NCBI RefSeq assembly: GCF_042665155.1 | Contig: NZ_JBHTCG010000032.1 | Coordinates: forward strand, 1 to 64,000 | DNA length: 64,000 bases | Direction: 5' to 3' | From: Sphaerisporangium rhizosphaerae | GTDB lineage: Bacteria; Actinomycetota; Actinomycetes; Streptosporangiales; Streptosporangiaceae | Part shown: in pieces, positions 49,417 through 58,191 of the stretch | How positions within the stretch are numbered: the stretch's first letter is position 1 | Layout: every line of letters begins with the position of its first letter | Program-made: the position numbers and the translations under genes | The notes under the pieces: model-generated | What the model was told of the DNA's origin: nothing | The model's database searches: none | What the model saw: only the letters and a program-made list of their open reading frames with translations

Positions 49417-52400
49417 TCAGTGCACCTGGTTCGCATGACGCTCGAGTAGTACGGCGATCTCCTCGCACTCTGACGGCGAGATGGTTTCCAGAACGGTCGA
49501 AGCCTTCTGCCAGGCGCCGATGGCCGCCGCGAGGTCTCCGGCTTCACGACGCACGTCGCCCAACGCACGCAGCGCCAGACCCTGACGCCGGGGAGCGGGA
49601 ATGCCCTGACAGATCGCGACGACCGTCTCCAGGACCGTCGCCGCCTCGTCCAACCGCCGCCGCGAGCGATGGAGCTCCGCCCAGACGAACAGGACGCGAG
49701 CCTCGCCCAGACGTTCGTCCACGCTTCGGTACGTGGCCAGAGCCTCGCCCAGGAGATGCTCGGCGTCCCCGAACAGCCGCAGAGCGAGTTTGGCGGAGGC
49801 GAGCCCCAGGGAGGCGTAGGCCGTGCCACGGGGGAAACCGAGATCGGCGAAGAATGTCAGGGCCTGGGCGAAGGACTGTTCGGCGGCGGCGGGCTCGTCC
49901 TGGGCGAGCTGGATCTCACCCAGAAGGATCCGGGCGAACTGGCGGGCACGGACGTCGCCCACGGACCCGGCCTGCTCGACGGCGCGTTCGATGTAGGGAC
50001 GGGCAGCGGCATGCCTGCCCTGGTTGAAGTGGATCTGGCCGATCCCCCGCAGCACCGCGATCTCCGAACCCCGATCACCGGCCTCTGCCAGGCCGTCCGC
50101 CGCCTCGCCGTAGCAGGCCAGCGCCGCCGGGTATCTCCCTTCGACGCGATGCAGCTCGGCCATGTTGACCAGAGCGAGCGCGTGCCCGTACCAGTCGCCG
50201 ACTTTCGCGAACAGCCGGAGCGAATCTTCCAGGACCTCGCCGCCGCGGAGGTTCTCGTCCTGTGCGAGGAACAGCCCGCCGAGCCCGTTCAGCACAGCCG
50301 CCTCACCTCTGAGGTTCCCCGCGTCGCGGACGCAGGACAAGGCGGTCTGCTGCGTCACCCGCCACTCGTCGTAGAAGCATCGGGTCTCGAACAGGTGCAT
50401 GGCGCTGGAGGCGAGCTCCCAGCACAGCTCGTCGAGCCCCAGCGACGCGCATTGGCCGACGGCGGCGACGACTCCAGCGCGCTCGGCGTCGACCCAGGCG
50501 AGCGGGTCCCGTAGATGGAGTTCAACGATCTCCGAGCCGGGCGACCAGAGGGGGCTGCGGCCGTGCAGCAGGCGGTAGTCTCCGCCGCACAGTCGCACGT
50601 GCGCCTGGCGGGTCAGGGCAAGCCAGGCGCCCAAGGCTCGTCGCACCGCGGCGCTCTGTTCGTTCTCGGGCTCATCGGCCTCAGCGCATTCTCGCGCGTA
50701 CACGCGCGTCAGGTCATGGAAGCGGAACCGCGCCTGCCCGGACGGGTCGCGACCCGCGACGTCAAGGAGACGGACCTCGACCAGTTCCCCGATCAGGTCC
50801 TCGGCCTCGGCGTGCGGTATGTCGAGCAAGGCCGCGGCCGCCCAGGCCGCGAAATCCGACGCCTCCAGCAGGCCGAGCAGGCGAAACAGCCGCCGTGCCG
50901 GAGAGGTCAGGCCCTGGTACCCCACGGCCAGGCTGGCCCGCACAGCCTGGGAGCCATGGGAGAGCTGGTCCAGGCGGCTGCGGGTGTCGCTCAGTCTGAT
51001 GACCAACTGATCCAGGCCCTCATGCGGCCGCGCGGCAAGCTTGGCGCCGGCGATACGCACCGCGAGGGGCAGGCCACCACACAACCGGACGAGCATGTCG
51101 GCGTCACTGGGCGCTTCGGCCGCCCGATCGGCGCCGATGAGATGCCGCAGGAGTTCGAGCGCCTCACCGGACGGCATCACCGGCAGGTCGATCGTCCGTG
51201 CCGCGGGCAGAGCCGTCAGCCGGTGCCTGCTGGTGATCAGGACCGCGCACCCCGGCGTGCCCGGCAGCAGCGGGTAGAGCTGCCCCTCGTCCGCCGCATC
51301 GTCGAGCACCACCAGGTAACGCCCGTTCGCCAACGTGCCGCGGTAAAGCTCCGCCCGCTGGTCCAGCCCCGCAGGATCGGTGGCGCTGTCGACCCCGAGC
51401 GCGCGCAGAAACCGGCCCAGCGCCTCCTCCGGATCTGTGGGACGGTTCTCGCCGCCGCGCAGGTTGATGTACAACTGCCCGTCGGGGAAGTCCCGCCGGA
51501 CGTGGTGGGCAATGTGGACGGCCAGGGCGGTCTTACCCACGCCTCCCTGACCCGATATCACGCAAAGGGGCACCGTCGCCGGCGTAGGTGTCCCCGCGGT
51601 CCCCGCCGTCCCTGCGGTCGCGGAGGTCGTTGCCTTGCCGCGGCCCAGGCGAAGCGCCTTGATCGCCGCCGACAGCTCTCCTCGCCTGCCGACGAAGTCG
51701 GCGATGTCCGGCGGTAGCTGGCAGATGCCCCCGGCCCGCGGTCCGGGCACGGTTGGCGGCAGGTCACCGCCGAGGACCATGGCCTGCAACTGTTGCAGGT
51801 CTTTACCAGGTTCGACGCCCAGCTCTGCAACGAGCACGTCGCGGGCCCGACGGTAGGCGTCAAGCGCCTTGTCCCGCTGTCCCGCGCGCGCGAGCGCGAG
51901 TATGAGTAGATACCAGGCCCTCTCCCGTAAAGGCTGCTCAGCCAGCAGGCGGCGGAGGTCCTCGATGATCTCTTGGCGGGGACCGAGGACGAGCTTCACC
52001 TCCGCGTAGTCAAGGCGCGCCTGCGTGCGGCGCTCCTCCACCTCGGTGACACGGGCGAGAAGGTCGCCCTCCAGTGGAGTGCCCTCGGCGGGCTGCCCAC
52101 GCCAAAGCGCCAGCGCCCGTTCGAACCGTTCGACCGCGGCCTCGGCCTCGCCCCTTTCGGCCTCCAGCCGAGCGAGCCGTATCTCCTGGTCGAAGGTGAG
52201 CAGATCGACCTCCTCTGTACCAGCTTGCAGCAAGTAGCCGGGTCCCCTCGTGAAGAGGCGAGTCCCCGTCGGCAACGCCTTTCTCAGCTGGGCGACGTAC
52301 GTGTGCAGGTTGGGGACCGCCGAAGAGGGAGGGTTGGCCCACAGCGAGGCGATCAGACAGTCCCTGGACACCGTGGTGTTGACACTGAGCAGCAGACTGG

Positions 52401-52497
52401 CCAGGACCGCGCTCTGCTTACCGCTCAGCGCGCCGAGCTGCTGACCGCCCACGCGAACGCATACCGGCCCCAAGATCCCGAAGGTCACTTCCGCCAA
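49417..52497 (-). CDS. AfsR/SARP-family transcriptional regulator
   Basis: A 1026-residue three-part regulator. Residues 1-90 are an OmpR-like winged helix (LHTYVAQLRKALPTGTRLFT), 95-240 the bacterial transcriptional activation domain, 260-600 an NB-ARC ATPase with Walker A SGQGGVGKT (315-323) and LVVLDDAADEGQL, and the last 400 residues TPR repeats. This is the AfsR layout, used to switch on antibiotic or other secondary metabolite genes. The start is a TTG with GGGAG six bases upstream. No biosynthetic cluster is next to it; the nearest possible targets are the mini-protein genes across a terminator. Confidence 0.92.
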   Translation of the reverse strand: MAEVTFGILGPVCVRVGGQQLGALSGKQSAVLASLLLSVNTTVSRDCLIASLWANPPSSAVPNLHTYVAQLRKALPTGTRLFTRGPGYLLQAGTEEVDLLTFDQEIRLARLEAERGEAEAAVERFERALALWRGQPAEGTPLEGDLLARVTEVEERRTQARLDYAEVKLVLGPRQEIIEDLRRLLAEQPLRERAWYLLILALARAGQRDKALDAYRRARDVLVAELGVEPGKDLQQLQAMVLGGDLPPTVPGPRAGGICQLPPDIADFVGRRGELSAAIKALRLGRGKATTSATAGTAGTAGTPTPATVPLCVISGQGGVGKTALAVHIAHHVRRDFPDGQLYINLRGGENRPTDPEEALGRFLRALGVDSATDPAGLDQRAELYRGTLANGRYLVVLDDAADEGQLYPLLPGTPGCAVLITSRHRLTALPAARTIDLPVMPSGEALELLRHLIGADRAAEAPSDADMLVRLCGGLPLAVRIAGAKLAARPHEGLDQLVIRLSDTRSRLDQLSHGSQAVRASLAVGYQGLTSPARRLFRLLGLLEASDFAAWAAAALLDIPHAEAEDLIGELVEVRLLDVAGRDPSGQARFRFHDLTRVYARECAEADEPENEQSAAVRRALGAWLALTRQAHVRLCGGDYRLLHGRSPLWSPGSEIVELHLRDPLAWVDAERAGVVAAVGQCASLGLDELCWELASSAMHLFETRCFYDEWRVTQQTALSCVRDAGNLRGEAAVLNGLGGLFLAQDENLRGGEVLEDSLRLFAKVGDWYGHALALVNMAELHRVEGRYPAALACYGEAADGLAEAGDRGSEIAVLRGIGQIHFNQGRHAAARPYIERAVEQAGSVGDVRARQFARILLGEIQLAQDEPAAAEQSFAQALTFFADLGFPRGTAYASLGLASAKLALRLFGDAEHLLGEALATYRSVDERLGEARVLFVWAELHRSRRRLDEAATVLETVVAICQGIPAPRRQGLALRALGDVRREAGDLAAAIGAWQKASTVLETISPSECEEIAVLLERHANQVH

Positions 52498-52753
52498 GTC
52501 GCGCTCCCGCCTGTGACCAGTGGGTCGATCTACGGCACTTGGCCATTGTCGATCAGGAAAGGCCGCCAGTCGAGAGTGGCCGCCGGGCGCTCATGGACCA
52601 CGTCGCCCCGCCCGGGACCCGCCCACACCACCCCGGCCGCGAGACCCCCGGGTACGTGACATCCGCCGGCCATCCCATTGGTGGGCCGCCCTCACCGGGC
52701 AACTGACCGCGGCCGAGTGGTTCCTTTCCCCCTCACGACGTGGCCGATGACGA

Positions 52754-52789
52754 AAGCGCGCCCGGCAGGGAACTCTACCGAGCGCGCTT
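52754..52789 (-). terminator. Terminator after the minus-strand mini-protein gene
   Basis: Arms at 52754-52765 and 52778-52789 pair over 12 positions (one G-T) and are followed on the minus strand by TTTCGT. It lies 11 bp after the stop at 52800. Confidence 0.8.
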
Positions 52790-52799
52790 AGAAGGTTGT

Positions 52800-53069
52800 T
52801 CAGGAGTAGAACCAGAGACCGAATCCGGGGCTGTCCCACAGACACTTGTACTTCTTCACTTTGCCCACATAGACGGCGGCCTCCCCAACGGCATTGCACG
52901 TCTCCGAGTCCGCGTAGACCTGATACAGGCGCCACGAGGCGGCGTCAGCCGGTGCGGCGGTCAGGCTAACGCCGGCGGTCGCCGCGACGATGAGAAGAGC
53001 CAGGGCTTGTGCGGACTTGCGAAGCAGGCCGAGTCGTCCTCGGAATGTATGTGTGAGGTCGGCAGGCAT
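52800..53069 (-). CDS. Secreted mini-protein A (two-Cys, LWDSPG motif)
   Basis: An 89-residue precursor. The N-terminus has a charged region, a hydrophobic core (SAQALALLIVAATAGVSL) and an AXA site (APADAA), predicting a mature part of about 45 residues. The mature part has two cysteines and the motif CLWDSPGFGLWFYS at its end. It is clearly related to the divergent gene at 53446: W-x-L-(Y/F)-x-V-Y, first Cys, second Cys, then LWDSPG(F/Y)GLW. The family is not known to me. GGAGGA stands 11 bases before the ATG. A strong terminator follows. Confidence 0.8.
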   Translation of the reverse strand: MPADLTHTFRGRLGLLRKSAQALALLIVAATAGVSLTAAPADAASWRLYQVYADSETCNAVGEAAVYVGKVKKYKCLWDSPGFGLWFYS

Positions 53070-53408
53070 GATGCTTGTTGTCCTCCACTTCGTGGGGTGT
53101 GTGAAGCGGACGCTGAGTGCTTCCTGATCCAGGATCACCGAAGGCGCCATACAACCGCCACAAAGACGCCACTGACCGCAGGCTCGGGTGGAGATGTCCT
53201 GGCGACGGGACGACGACTCACGCTTGCCTGGACCGCCTTCCGCGTCGGCGCCGTTATTCCCTGAGCGATGTAGAGCATCACTTAAGACATTCTCGGCCGC
53301 ACGCCGCACTCCACCATGGCCCGCATATGGCGGGTTTATGGCAGCACTGTCTATTATTCCGTATGACGCACCCCCGAAAACGGAACAGTCCGAGAAGGAG
53401 GACCCAAC
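53070..53408. other. Divergent promoter region between the mini-protein genes
   Basis: This 339-base region separates the two divergent mini-protein genes. It contains AT-rich patches near 53280 (ATCACTTAAGACATT) and 53350 (CTATTATTCCGTATG) that are plausible promoter parts for the plus-strand gene. No additional gene with a ribosome site is visible. Confidence 0.4.
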
Positions 53409-53456
53409 ATGCCGTGTCCGTCTAGAGCGATGGGAGACCGCGCGAATGCCACGTAA
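53409..53456 (+). CDS. Upstream ORF of 15 codons overlapping mini-protein B start
   Basis: AAGGAGGA, the best ribosome site in this region, lies six bases before an ATG at 53409. The frame MPCPSRAMGDRANAT stops with a TAA at 53454-53456, overlapping the ATG of mini-protein B (53446) by 11 bases. This looks like a leader ORF that delivers ribosomes to the next start. Confidence 0.45.
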   Translation: MPCPSRAMGDRANAT

Positions 53457-53679
53457 GCGCATGAGATCGGCCGCCTTCCTTATCGCAAGCGTCACCTTCC
53501 TTACGACTATTGGCGTGGCTTCTCCCGCTCAAGCCTCAGACTGGTGGCTGTTCAAAGTATATGCATACATGCAATCATGTAAATCCACCGGAATTTATTT
53601 GATAGGAGAAACGACTATCGCGAAGGAGTACAGCTGCCTATGGGACAGCCCCGGCTACGGACTCTGGCTCCGTAAGTAG
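53446..53679 (+). CDS. Secreted mini-protein B (two-Cys, LWDSPG motif)
   Basis: A 77-residue precursor with a basic start (MPRKRMRSAAFLIASV), a hydrophobic core and an ASPAQAS cleavage region, leaving about 47 residues. The mature part has two cysteines (ACMQSC-like region and SCLWDSPGYGLWLRK). It is paralogous to mini-protein A. Base composition is clearly lower in G+C than nearby genes (for example GAATTTATTTGATAGGAG), which suggests recent transfer or different selection. The overlapping upstream ORF may control translation. Function is unknown: a toxin, bacteriocin or surface peptide is possible. Confidence 0.8.
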   Translation: MPRKRMRSAAFLIASVTFLTTIGVASPAQASDWWLFKVYAYMQSCKSTGIYLIGETTIAKEYSCLWDSPGYGLWLRK

Positions 53680-53764
53680 ATAATCACCTAGAGCTTTCCC
53701 GAACAGGATTTCAGGCACAAAGCCGGCTTGGCCACTCAGGGCGTGTTTCAGAAGTGGCCGACAA

Positions 53765-53790
53765 GAGCCCCCGATACAGATCGGGGGCTC
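53765..53790 (+). terminator. Hairpin terminator downstream of mini-protein B
   Basis: GAGCCCCCGAT and ATCGGGGGCTC form a perfect 11-bp stem with an ACAG loop 86 bp after the stop codon. Confidence 0.75.
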
Positions 53791-54121
53791 AAGCAGTCTT
53801 ATGCGTCGCTCTTCTCCAGCAGTGAGGCTTTTTCATCCTGGGTTATTCGAGGCAGTTGCCGGTCCTCAGCTGAGGCGCATCTTCGACTCGAGTCGCGCGT
53901 CGGCTTCCGATGTCGCCGACCGACTGCCCGGGATCTTCGATGACCATGACCTCGTCGGTCCGGAAGACGACGGCTTCAGGAGATGGCCCGCTCGATGCGG
54001 CGGAACGGCACTCGTAGCCGTCGGGCTCGTGCAGCCTCGCAGCCGGGACCTCAGCACGCGAGGTCCATTTCGGCGGGGCTAGGGTGATCGCTGTTGCCCT
54101 GCGACGGTGGAGGAGACGTTG
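53791..54121. other. Intergenic region with possible decayed coding sequence
   Basis: The minus strand carries a protein-like stretch EAVVFRTDEVMVIEDPGQSV that is not in any intact frame with a plausible start and has no recognised family. The plus strand holds the promoter and ribosome site (GGAGGAG) of the next gene. Nothing else is supported. Confidence 0.3.
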
Positions 54122-54586
54122 ATGACCGCCGACCCAACACTGACCCGGATCGGCCAAGCGGTGGACCTGCATCACGGCCAGGGTCAGCGTGACGCCGCTC
54201 GCGAGCTGTTCGCGCAGATCTGGGATGACATCGGCGGCGAGCAGGGCGAGCCGCTGCATGTGTGCGTCCTGGCCCACTCGATGGCCGACGTGCAGGACGA
54301 CGTTCACGAGGAACTGCTGTGGGATCTGCGGGCCCTCGCCGCCGCTGATCGGGTGACCGATGACCAGGTTGCGCAGGCCGGAGTGGCGATCCCGGTGGCC
54401 GGCCTGTATCCGTCCTTGCACCTGAACCTGGGTGACTGCTACCGCCGGCTGGGCGACCTCGACCGCGCCCGTGAGCACCTCCAGCAGGCCCGGGCCGGGA
54501 TGGGCGCGCTCGGCGATGACGGGTACGGCAAGCTCATCAGAGGCGGCCTGGAACGCCTGGCCGAGCGGTTGGGTGAGACCGTCTGA
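54122..54586 (+). CDS. TPR-like small protein
   Basis: A 154-residue cytoplasmic protein. Helical pairs such as DAARELFAQIWDDIGGEQGE and LHLNLGDCYRRLGDLDRARE followed by HLQQAR are TPR-like, and the middle region is typical of a small actinobacterial family found as a stand-alone tetratricopeptide protein. The ATG at 54122 is preceded by GGAGGAG at ideal spacing; the GTG at 54107 lies inside that site. Role unknown. Confidence 0.8.
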   Translation: MTADPTLTRIGQAVDLHHGQGQRDAARELFAQIWDDIGGEQGEPLHVCVLAHSMADVQDDVHEELLWDLRALAAADRVTDDQVAQAGVAIPVAGLYPSLHLNLGDCYRRLGDLDRAREHLQQARAGMGALGDDGYGKLIRGGLERLAERLGETV

Positions 54587-54672
54587 TCCCCGCTGAGGCC
54601 GACGACACGGCCGGCGCCGGGAATCAGGTACGTCGCGAATCGCGCCCTTGAGATGGACGCCGTTCACGTTCG

Positions 54673-55419
54673 TCAGCGGAGGGCATGGGAAATTCTTCGG
54701 GCAGTCGCTCGAACGGAGGGAGCAAGCGTCTGGGGGGATTGGCTGCCTGCTCGGAAGCAAATGGACACAGCCGCCACTACCGAGCCGTCCGCCCCGTAGA
54801 TCGGCGCCCCGACGCATTGGACGTCCGGCCCGACCATTCTGTCGCTGGTGGAGTAGCCCTCCCGGCGGACGCCGGCCAGAAGGGAGCGGAGCCGGCCCGG
54901 ATCTGTGACGGTTTTCTCGGTATAGCGCCGCAGTGGAGCGCTCAGATATTCCTCTCGTACGTCGCCAGGGGCATGGGCGAGCAATACCAATCCCGCTCCC
55001 GTGGCGAATGCGCCGAACCGGCCTCCCGCCCGGCTGCCGGCCTGCGGAGCGTTGGGCGTGCTCAGACGTTCCAGGAAGACGACGTCCAGGTGATCCCGCA
55101 CGGAAAGGTGGATATGTTGTTCCTTCGTGACGTCGTACAGGTCGTGCAGGAACGGCAGGGCGGCATTCCGCAGGGCGAAGCCGCGGGGCGCGAGGGTGGC
55201 CACCTCCCACAGTCGCAGGCCCACCCTGTAGCGCCGGTCGGGTCCACGCTCGAGAGCTCCCCATTCGACGAGTTCGGCGGCACGACGGTGGACAGTGGGC
55301 ATCGACAGCCCGGTCCGCCTCGACAATTCGGTGAGCGTCAGCGCAGGAGTTTCGTAGGAGAACGCTCCGAGCAACGCCAGGACCTTGTCGGTCACCGACA
55401 TGCTGTGCTCGTCGGACAT
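54673..55419 (-). CDS. IclR-family transcriptional regulator
   Basis: A 248-residue regulator. The N-terminal winged helix (TLTELSRRTGLSMPTVHRRA, about 28-47) is followed by the IclR effector domain, with GRFGAFATGAGLVLLAHAP and GYSTSDRMVGPDVQCVGAPI. Effector is unknown; small carboxylic or aromatic acids are usual for the family. It is not next to an obvious catabolic operon. The 262-base gap to the next gene (55420-55681) holds no supported gene. Confidence 0.9.
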   Translation of the reverse strand: MSDEHSMSVTDKVLALLGAFSYETPALTLTELSRRTGLSMPTVHRRAAELVEWGALERGPDRRYRVGLRLWEVATLAPRGFALRNAALPFLHDLYDVTKEQHIHLSVRDHLDVVFLERLSTPNAPQAGSRAGGRFGAFATGAGLVLLAHAPGDVREEYLSAPLRRYTEKTVTDPGRLRSLLAGVRREGYSTSDRMVGPDVQCVGAPIYGADGSVVAAVSICFRAGSQSPQTLAPSVRATARRISHALR

Positions 55420-55681
55420 GTTCCCTGCCTTCCTGCGCGATGGTCTCCGCGCCGTTCGATGGATGCTCGCTCAGCCACCCGAAGATGATGTGACCCGATG
55501 GGCGAGAGGTCGCGTCGGCGGAGTGGCCGGGTGGGTCATCTCGCTGTACCTCCGGACGTGATCGATCGGTCGGTGTCGAATGGCGCCGCCGGGCGGCCCC
55601 GCTGTTCCCCGCGGGACGACCGATGTGTCGGTCGGCGGGGTGTGCCGGAACGCCCGGTGATGCCGTGGCTGGTGCTTGTTG

Positions 55682-56533
55682 TCAACGGGTGGTCGCGGTG
55701 GCCTGTTCGATGAGGTTGGTGACGATCTCCGGGTTGGTCACCTGTGCGGCGTGGGGGGTGCCGGCCTTGACGGTGTGGGCGTGGGCTCGGGCGGCCATGA
55801 AGCGCTCGGCCGCCGGAGGAATCAGGTGGTCGTCGTTGGAGACGAGATACCAGGAGGGGATGGTCTTCCACGCGGGCGGGCCAGACGGTTCATCGAGGGT
55901 ATGCGGGGCGGCGGGGCTCTGTGTGGCGGCGAGCTCCGCGGCGGTCTTGTCGCTGAGGCGGTTACTCAGGAACAGGTCCCGGTATTCATCCGCCTTAGCA
56001 TACAAGTCGACTCCGGCGGTGCCGTCGGCCAGGGTGAAGGGGACGGGGGTGAGGGCGGTGGGGATTTGGGCCTTGGGGTCGTTGGTGATGTGGGTGCCGG
56101 GGAACTTCGCGGTCAGGTCCGCGGCGCTCTCGCCATCGTCCGGGGCGAAGGCCGAGATGTAGACCAGGGCCTTGACGTTGGTGTCGTCCGTGGCGGCGTT
56201 GGTGATGACGGATCCGCCGTAGGAGTGGCCGACCAGGACGACGGGGCCCTTGATGGTCTTGAGGTAGGAAGCCAGATAGGCCGAGTCGTCGGAGAGGCTG
56301 CGCAGACCTGTGGGAGGGGCGGCGACCGGATATCCCTTGGACTGCAGGCGCTTGACCACGCCGCTCCAGCCGGCCGAGTCGGACCAGGCTCCGTTCACGA
56401 GGACCACGGTCGGTTTCGGGGCCGAGGCCGTCTGGTGGGAGGATGCGGCCGACGCGAGGGTGGTCACGCCGCCGGCGAGGGCGACCCCGGTCGCACAGGC
56501 GATGGCGACGCGGAAAGTACGACGGTTGAGCAC
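55682..56533 (-). CDS. Exported alpha/beta hydrolase
   Basis: A 283-residue protein. It starts with a Tat/Sec-like signal (NRRTFRVAIACATGVALAGG, cleavage near ASA) and continues into an alpha/beta hydrolase fold: TVVLVNGAWSDSAGW, the nucleophile Ser in GHSYGG and the C-terminal His region around SNDDHLIPP. Twin arginines NRRTF suggest Tat export. The GTG at 56533 has AAGGAG six bases upstream. It is related to the next upstream hydrolase and to esterase/haloperoxidase-like enzymes of actinobacteria. Substrate unknown. Confidence 0.88.
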   Translation of the reverse strand: MLNRRTFRVAIACATGVALAGGVTTLASAASSHQTASAPKPTVVLVNGAWSDSAGWSGVVKRLQSKGYPVAAPPTGLRSLSDDSAYLASYLKTIKGPVVLVGHSYGGSVITNAATDDTNVKALVYISAFAPDDGESAADLTAKFPGTHITNDPKAQIPTALTPVPFTLADGTAGVDLYAKADEYRDLFLSNRLSDKTAAELAATQSPAAPHTLDEPSGPPAWKTIPSWYLVSNDDHLIPPAAERFMAARAHAHTVKAGTPHAAQVTNPEIVTNLIEQATATTR

Positions 56534-56680
56534 GGGTTTCTCCTTGTGTGATGGATCATCGCTTGTTGAGCGCGGACATGCTTGTCCGCGGGAACGCACG
56601 GCGGTGGAGATGGATCAGTGGACCGCCCCCGCACCTGGAGGTGGCGTTGTGCCGGGCTGTGGATGGCGGGCCGTCTGCGG

Positions 56681-57535
56681 TCACACTCGGGCGGGAATGT
56701 GCTCCTCGGCCCAGTTCAGTGCGTAGTCGGCGACTTCCTGCCAGCCGTCCTGGCCGATGATGAAGTGCGAGCGCCCGGGGAATTCCTGGTAGTCCGTGAT
56801 GGCGGGGGACTTGCGGTAGAGGCGCCAGTTGGCCTTGTTCACCTTGGGCGGGACGATGTGGTCGGCCTGTCCCGCGATGAACAGGAGCGGGGCCCGGCGG
56901 CGGTTGCGGAAGTTGATTCGAGTGGCGGCTCGGGGGTTGAAGTTGGCGAACGCCCCCTGGAAGAGGACGCGGGCCGAGCCGGGGACGGCGTACCGCTCGT
57001 AGTGGGCGGCGGACTGGCTCTCGGTGAGGGTGTTGGTGACGGCGTAGTGGAACTGCCGCGGCGTCAGCGGGATCGCCTTGTTCCTGTTGGCGGGGTTTCC
57101 CAGGACCGGCCAGGCCGACTTGAGGGTCGACAGCGGCAGGGGGAGCACACCCTTGACGGCTGCCGAGTCGATGGCGACGCCGACACCGCCCAGGCCGCGG
57201 TCGAGCAGGATCTGCACGACGGCGCCGCCGAACGAGTGGCCCATGATGATCGGCGGGCGATCCAGATCGCGGATGACGCCCTCGTAGCGGTCGACCACCT
57301 CGCGAAGGCCGACTCCCGCGATGCCCGTGGGGTCGCGCCGAAGCTCCTCCACCTCGCGGTCCAGCCCCGGCCAGGCGGGGGTGATGACTCTGTACCCTCG
57401 AGCCTCGTAGTGGTGCTTCCACCCTTCCCAGCTGCGCGGATTCACCCAGAGGCCGTGGATGAGCACGATCGTGCCGGCCTCGTCGGCGTAGGACTCACTA
57501 ATGAGAACCCTCCAATGTAAGAACGTTCTGTTCAC
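56681..57535 (-). CDS. Alpha/beta hydrolase, start uncertain
   Basis: A protein of about 272-284 residues. It shows TIVLIHGLWVNPRSWEGW (oxyanion region), the nucleophile in IIMGHSFGGAVVQ, and an acid/His end in AGQADHIVPP and GRSHFIIG. It lacks a signal peptide, so it is cytoplasmic. The in-frame GTG at 57535 has no ribosome site. GGAGGG stands just before an in-frame ATT codon 11 codons later, so a rare ATT start is possible. It is followed by the exported hydrolase gene after 147 bp. Confidence 0.85.
   Translation of the reverse strand: MNRTFLHWRVLISESYADEAGTIVLIHGLWVNPRSWEGWKHHYEARGYRVITPAWPGLDREVEELRRDPTGIAGVGLREVVDRYEGVIRDLDRPPIIMGHSFGGAVVQILLDRGLGGVGVAIDSAAVKGVLPLPLSTLKSAWPVLGNPANRNKAIPLTPRQFHYAVTNTLTESQSAAHYERYAVPGSARVLFQGAFANFNPRAATRINFRNRRRAPLLFIAGQADHIVPPKVNKANWRLYRKSPAITDYQEFPGRSHFIIGQDGWQEVADYALNWAEEHIPARV
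57514..57532 (-). promoter_or_regulatory. Palindrome at the hydrolase promoter
   Basis: AGAACGTTCT (57520-57529) is a perfect palindrome and widens to an imperfect one, GTAAGAAC-GTTCTGTTC. It lies at the 5' end of the hydrolase gene and has the look of a TetR-type operator. No regulator gene is adjacent. Confidence 0.45.
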
Positions 57536-58191
57536 TTGAATCGGGCGGACCGATCGGTGGAGACAGTGGCGCGTGGGAGACCCGCGTCCCACCCGCCATC
57601 CAGCGGAAAGGAACCTGGAGTCGAAGACCGCTGCTCACCGCACGCGAAGCCGGACCGTCGCTCCCCGCGATCCGCCCCCGATGCACGTCGAGCACGCATC
57701 CTGCGGCGCTTCTTCAGAGTGTCGCCAGACGCGCCCGGTCCGCATCCGTCGAATGGCCACCTGAGATCTGCGCCATCGCGCCGCGCTGACGGTCATTTCA
57801 CCAGCCCGCTGGTGTCCCTCCAGGTCAGACCCACATAACGCGGGCTTCGGAGGCGACCCGCTCCGGCATTCGCCCATGTCGGGCCGGCTGATGACCATGT
57901 ACGCGGGACGCCGTACCCACCACGACCGTCAAAGTAAGTGCGCTGCCGGCGCCCAGCGGCCGAGGCCGGAACCTCAGGTGCCGAGCGGCACTTACGCGGC
58001 CCTGCCGCGGGCGGCATGAACCGCGGTCTCGCGCGCAGTCATTTGACCGAGGCGACCCGATCCCACAGCACCGACACTGGCCACGTGGTCAGGTACGCCG
58101 TTGTACCTGTCGAGTGGGACCTCACTTCCTGCGTCGAGCGAACAGCCGGGCAGGAGACAGAGCGCCCCCATCCGCTGAGGAGAGGAGCGTG
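57536..58191. other. Gene-poor region of 656 bases
   Basis: Several frames are open on both strands, but none has a family match or a ribosome site. An imperfect inverted repeat beginning GTAAGTGC (57933) and ending GCACTTAC (57996) frames about 64 bp and could be a hairpin or the end of a lost element. The ribosome site GAGGAGAGGAG of the next gene is at its right end. Confidence 0.5.

Noticed and set aside
52966..53495. Longer versions of both mini-protein genes
   Set aside because: Upstream extensions lack signal-peptide logic; the chosen starts put the signal peptide at the N-terminus in both paralogues.
53843..55264. Single long minus-strand gene across the TPR-like gene
   Set aside because: It overlaps the well-supported plus-strand gene 54122-54586 and the IclR gene; composition is shadow-like. 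Only a short stretch near 53850-53990 looks protein-like and it has no family.
55498..55713. Small ORF between the IclR and hydrolase genes
   Set aside because: Arg/Pro-rich, no ribosome site, overlaps the end of the hydrolase gene on the other strand.
57536..57838. Plus-strand ORF divergent from the hydrolase gene
   Set aside because: No family similarity, composition of random high-GC sequence, and a start without a ribosome site.
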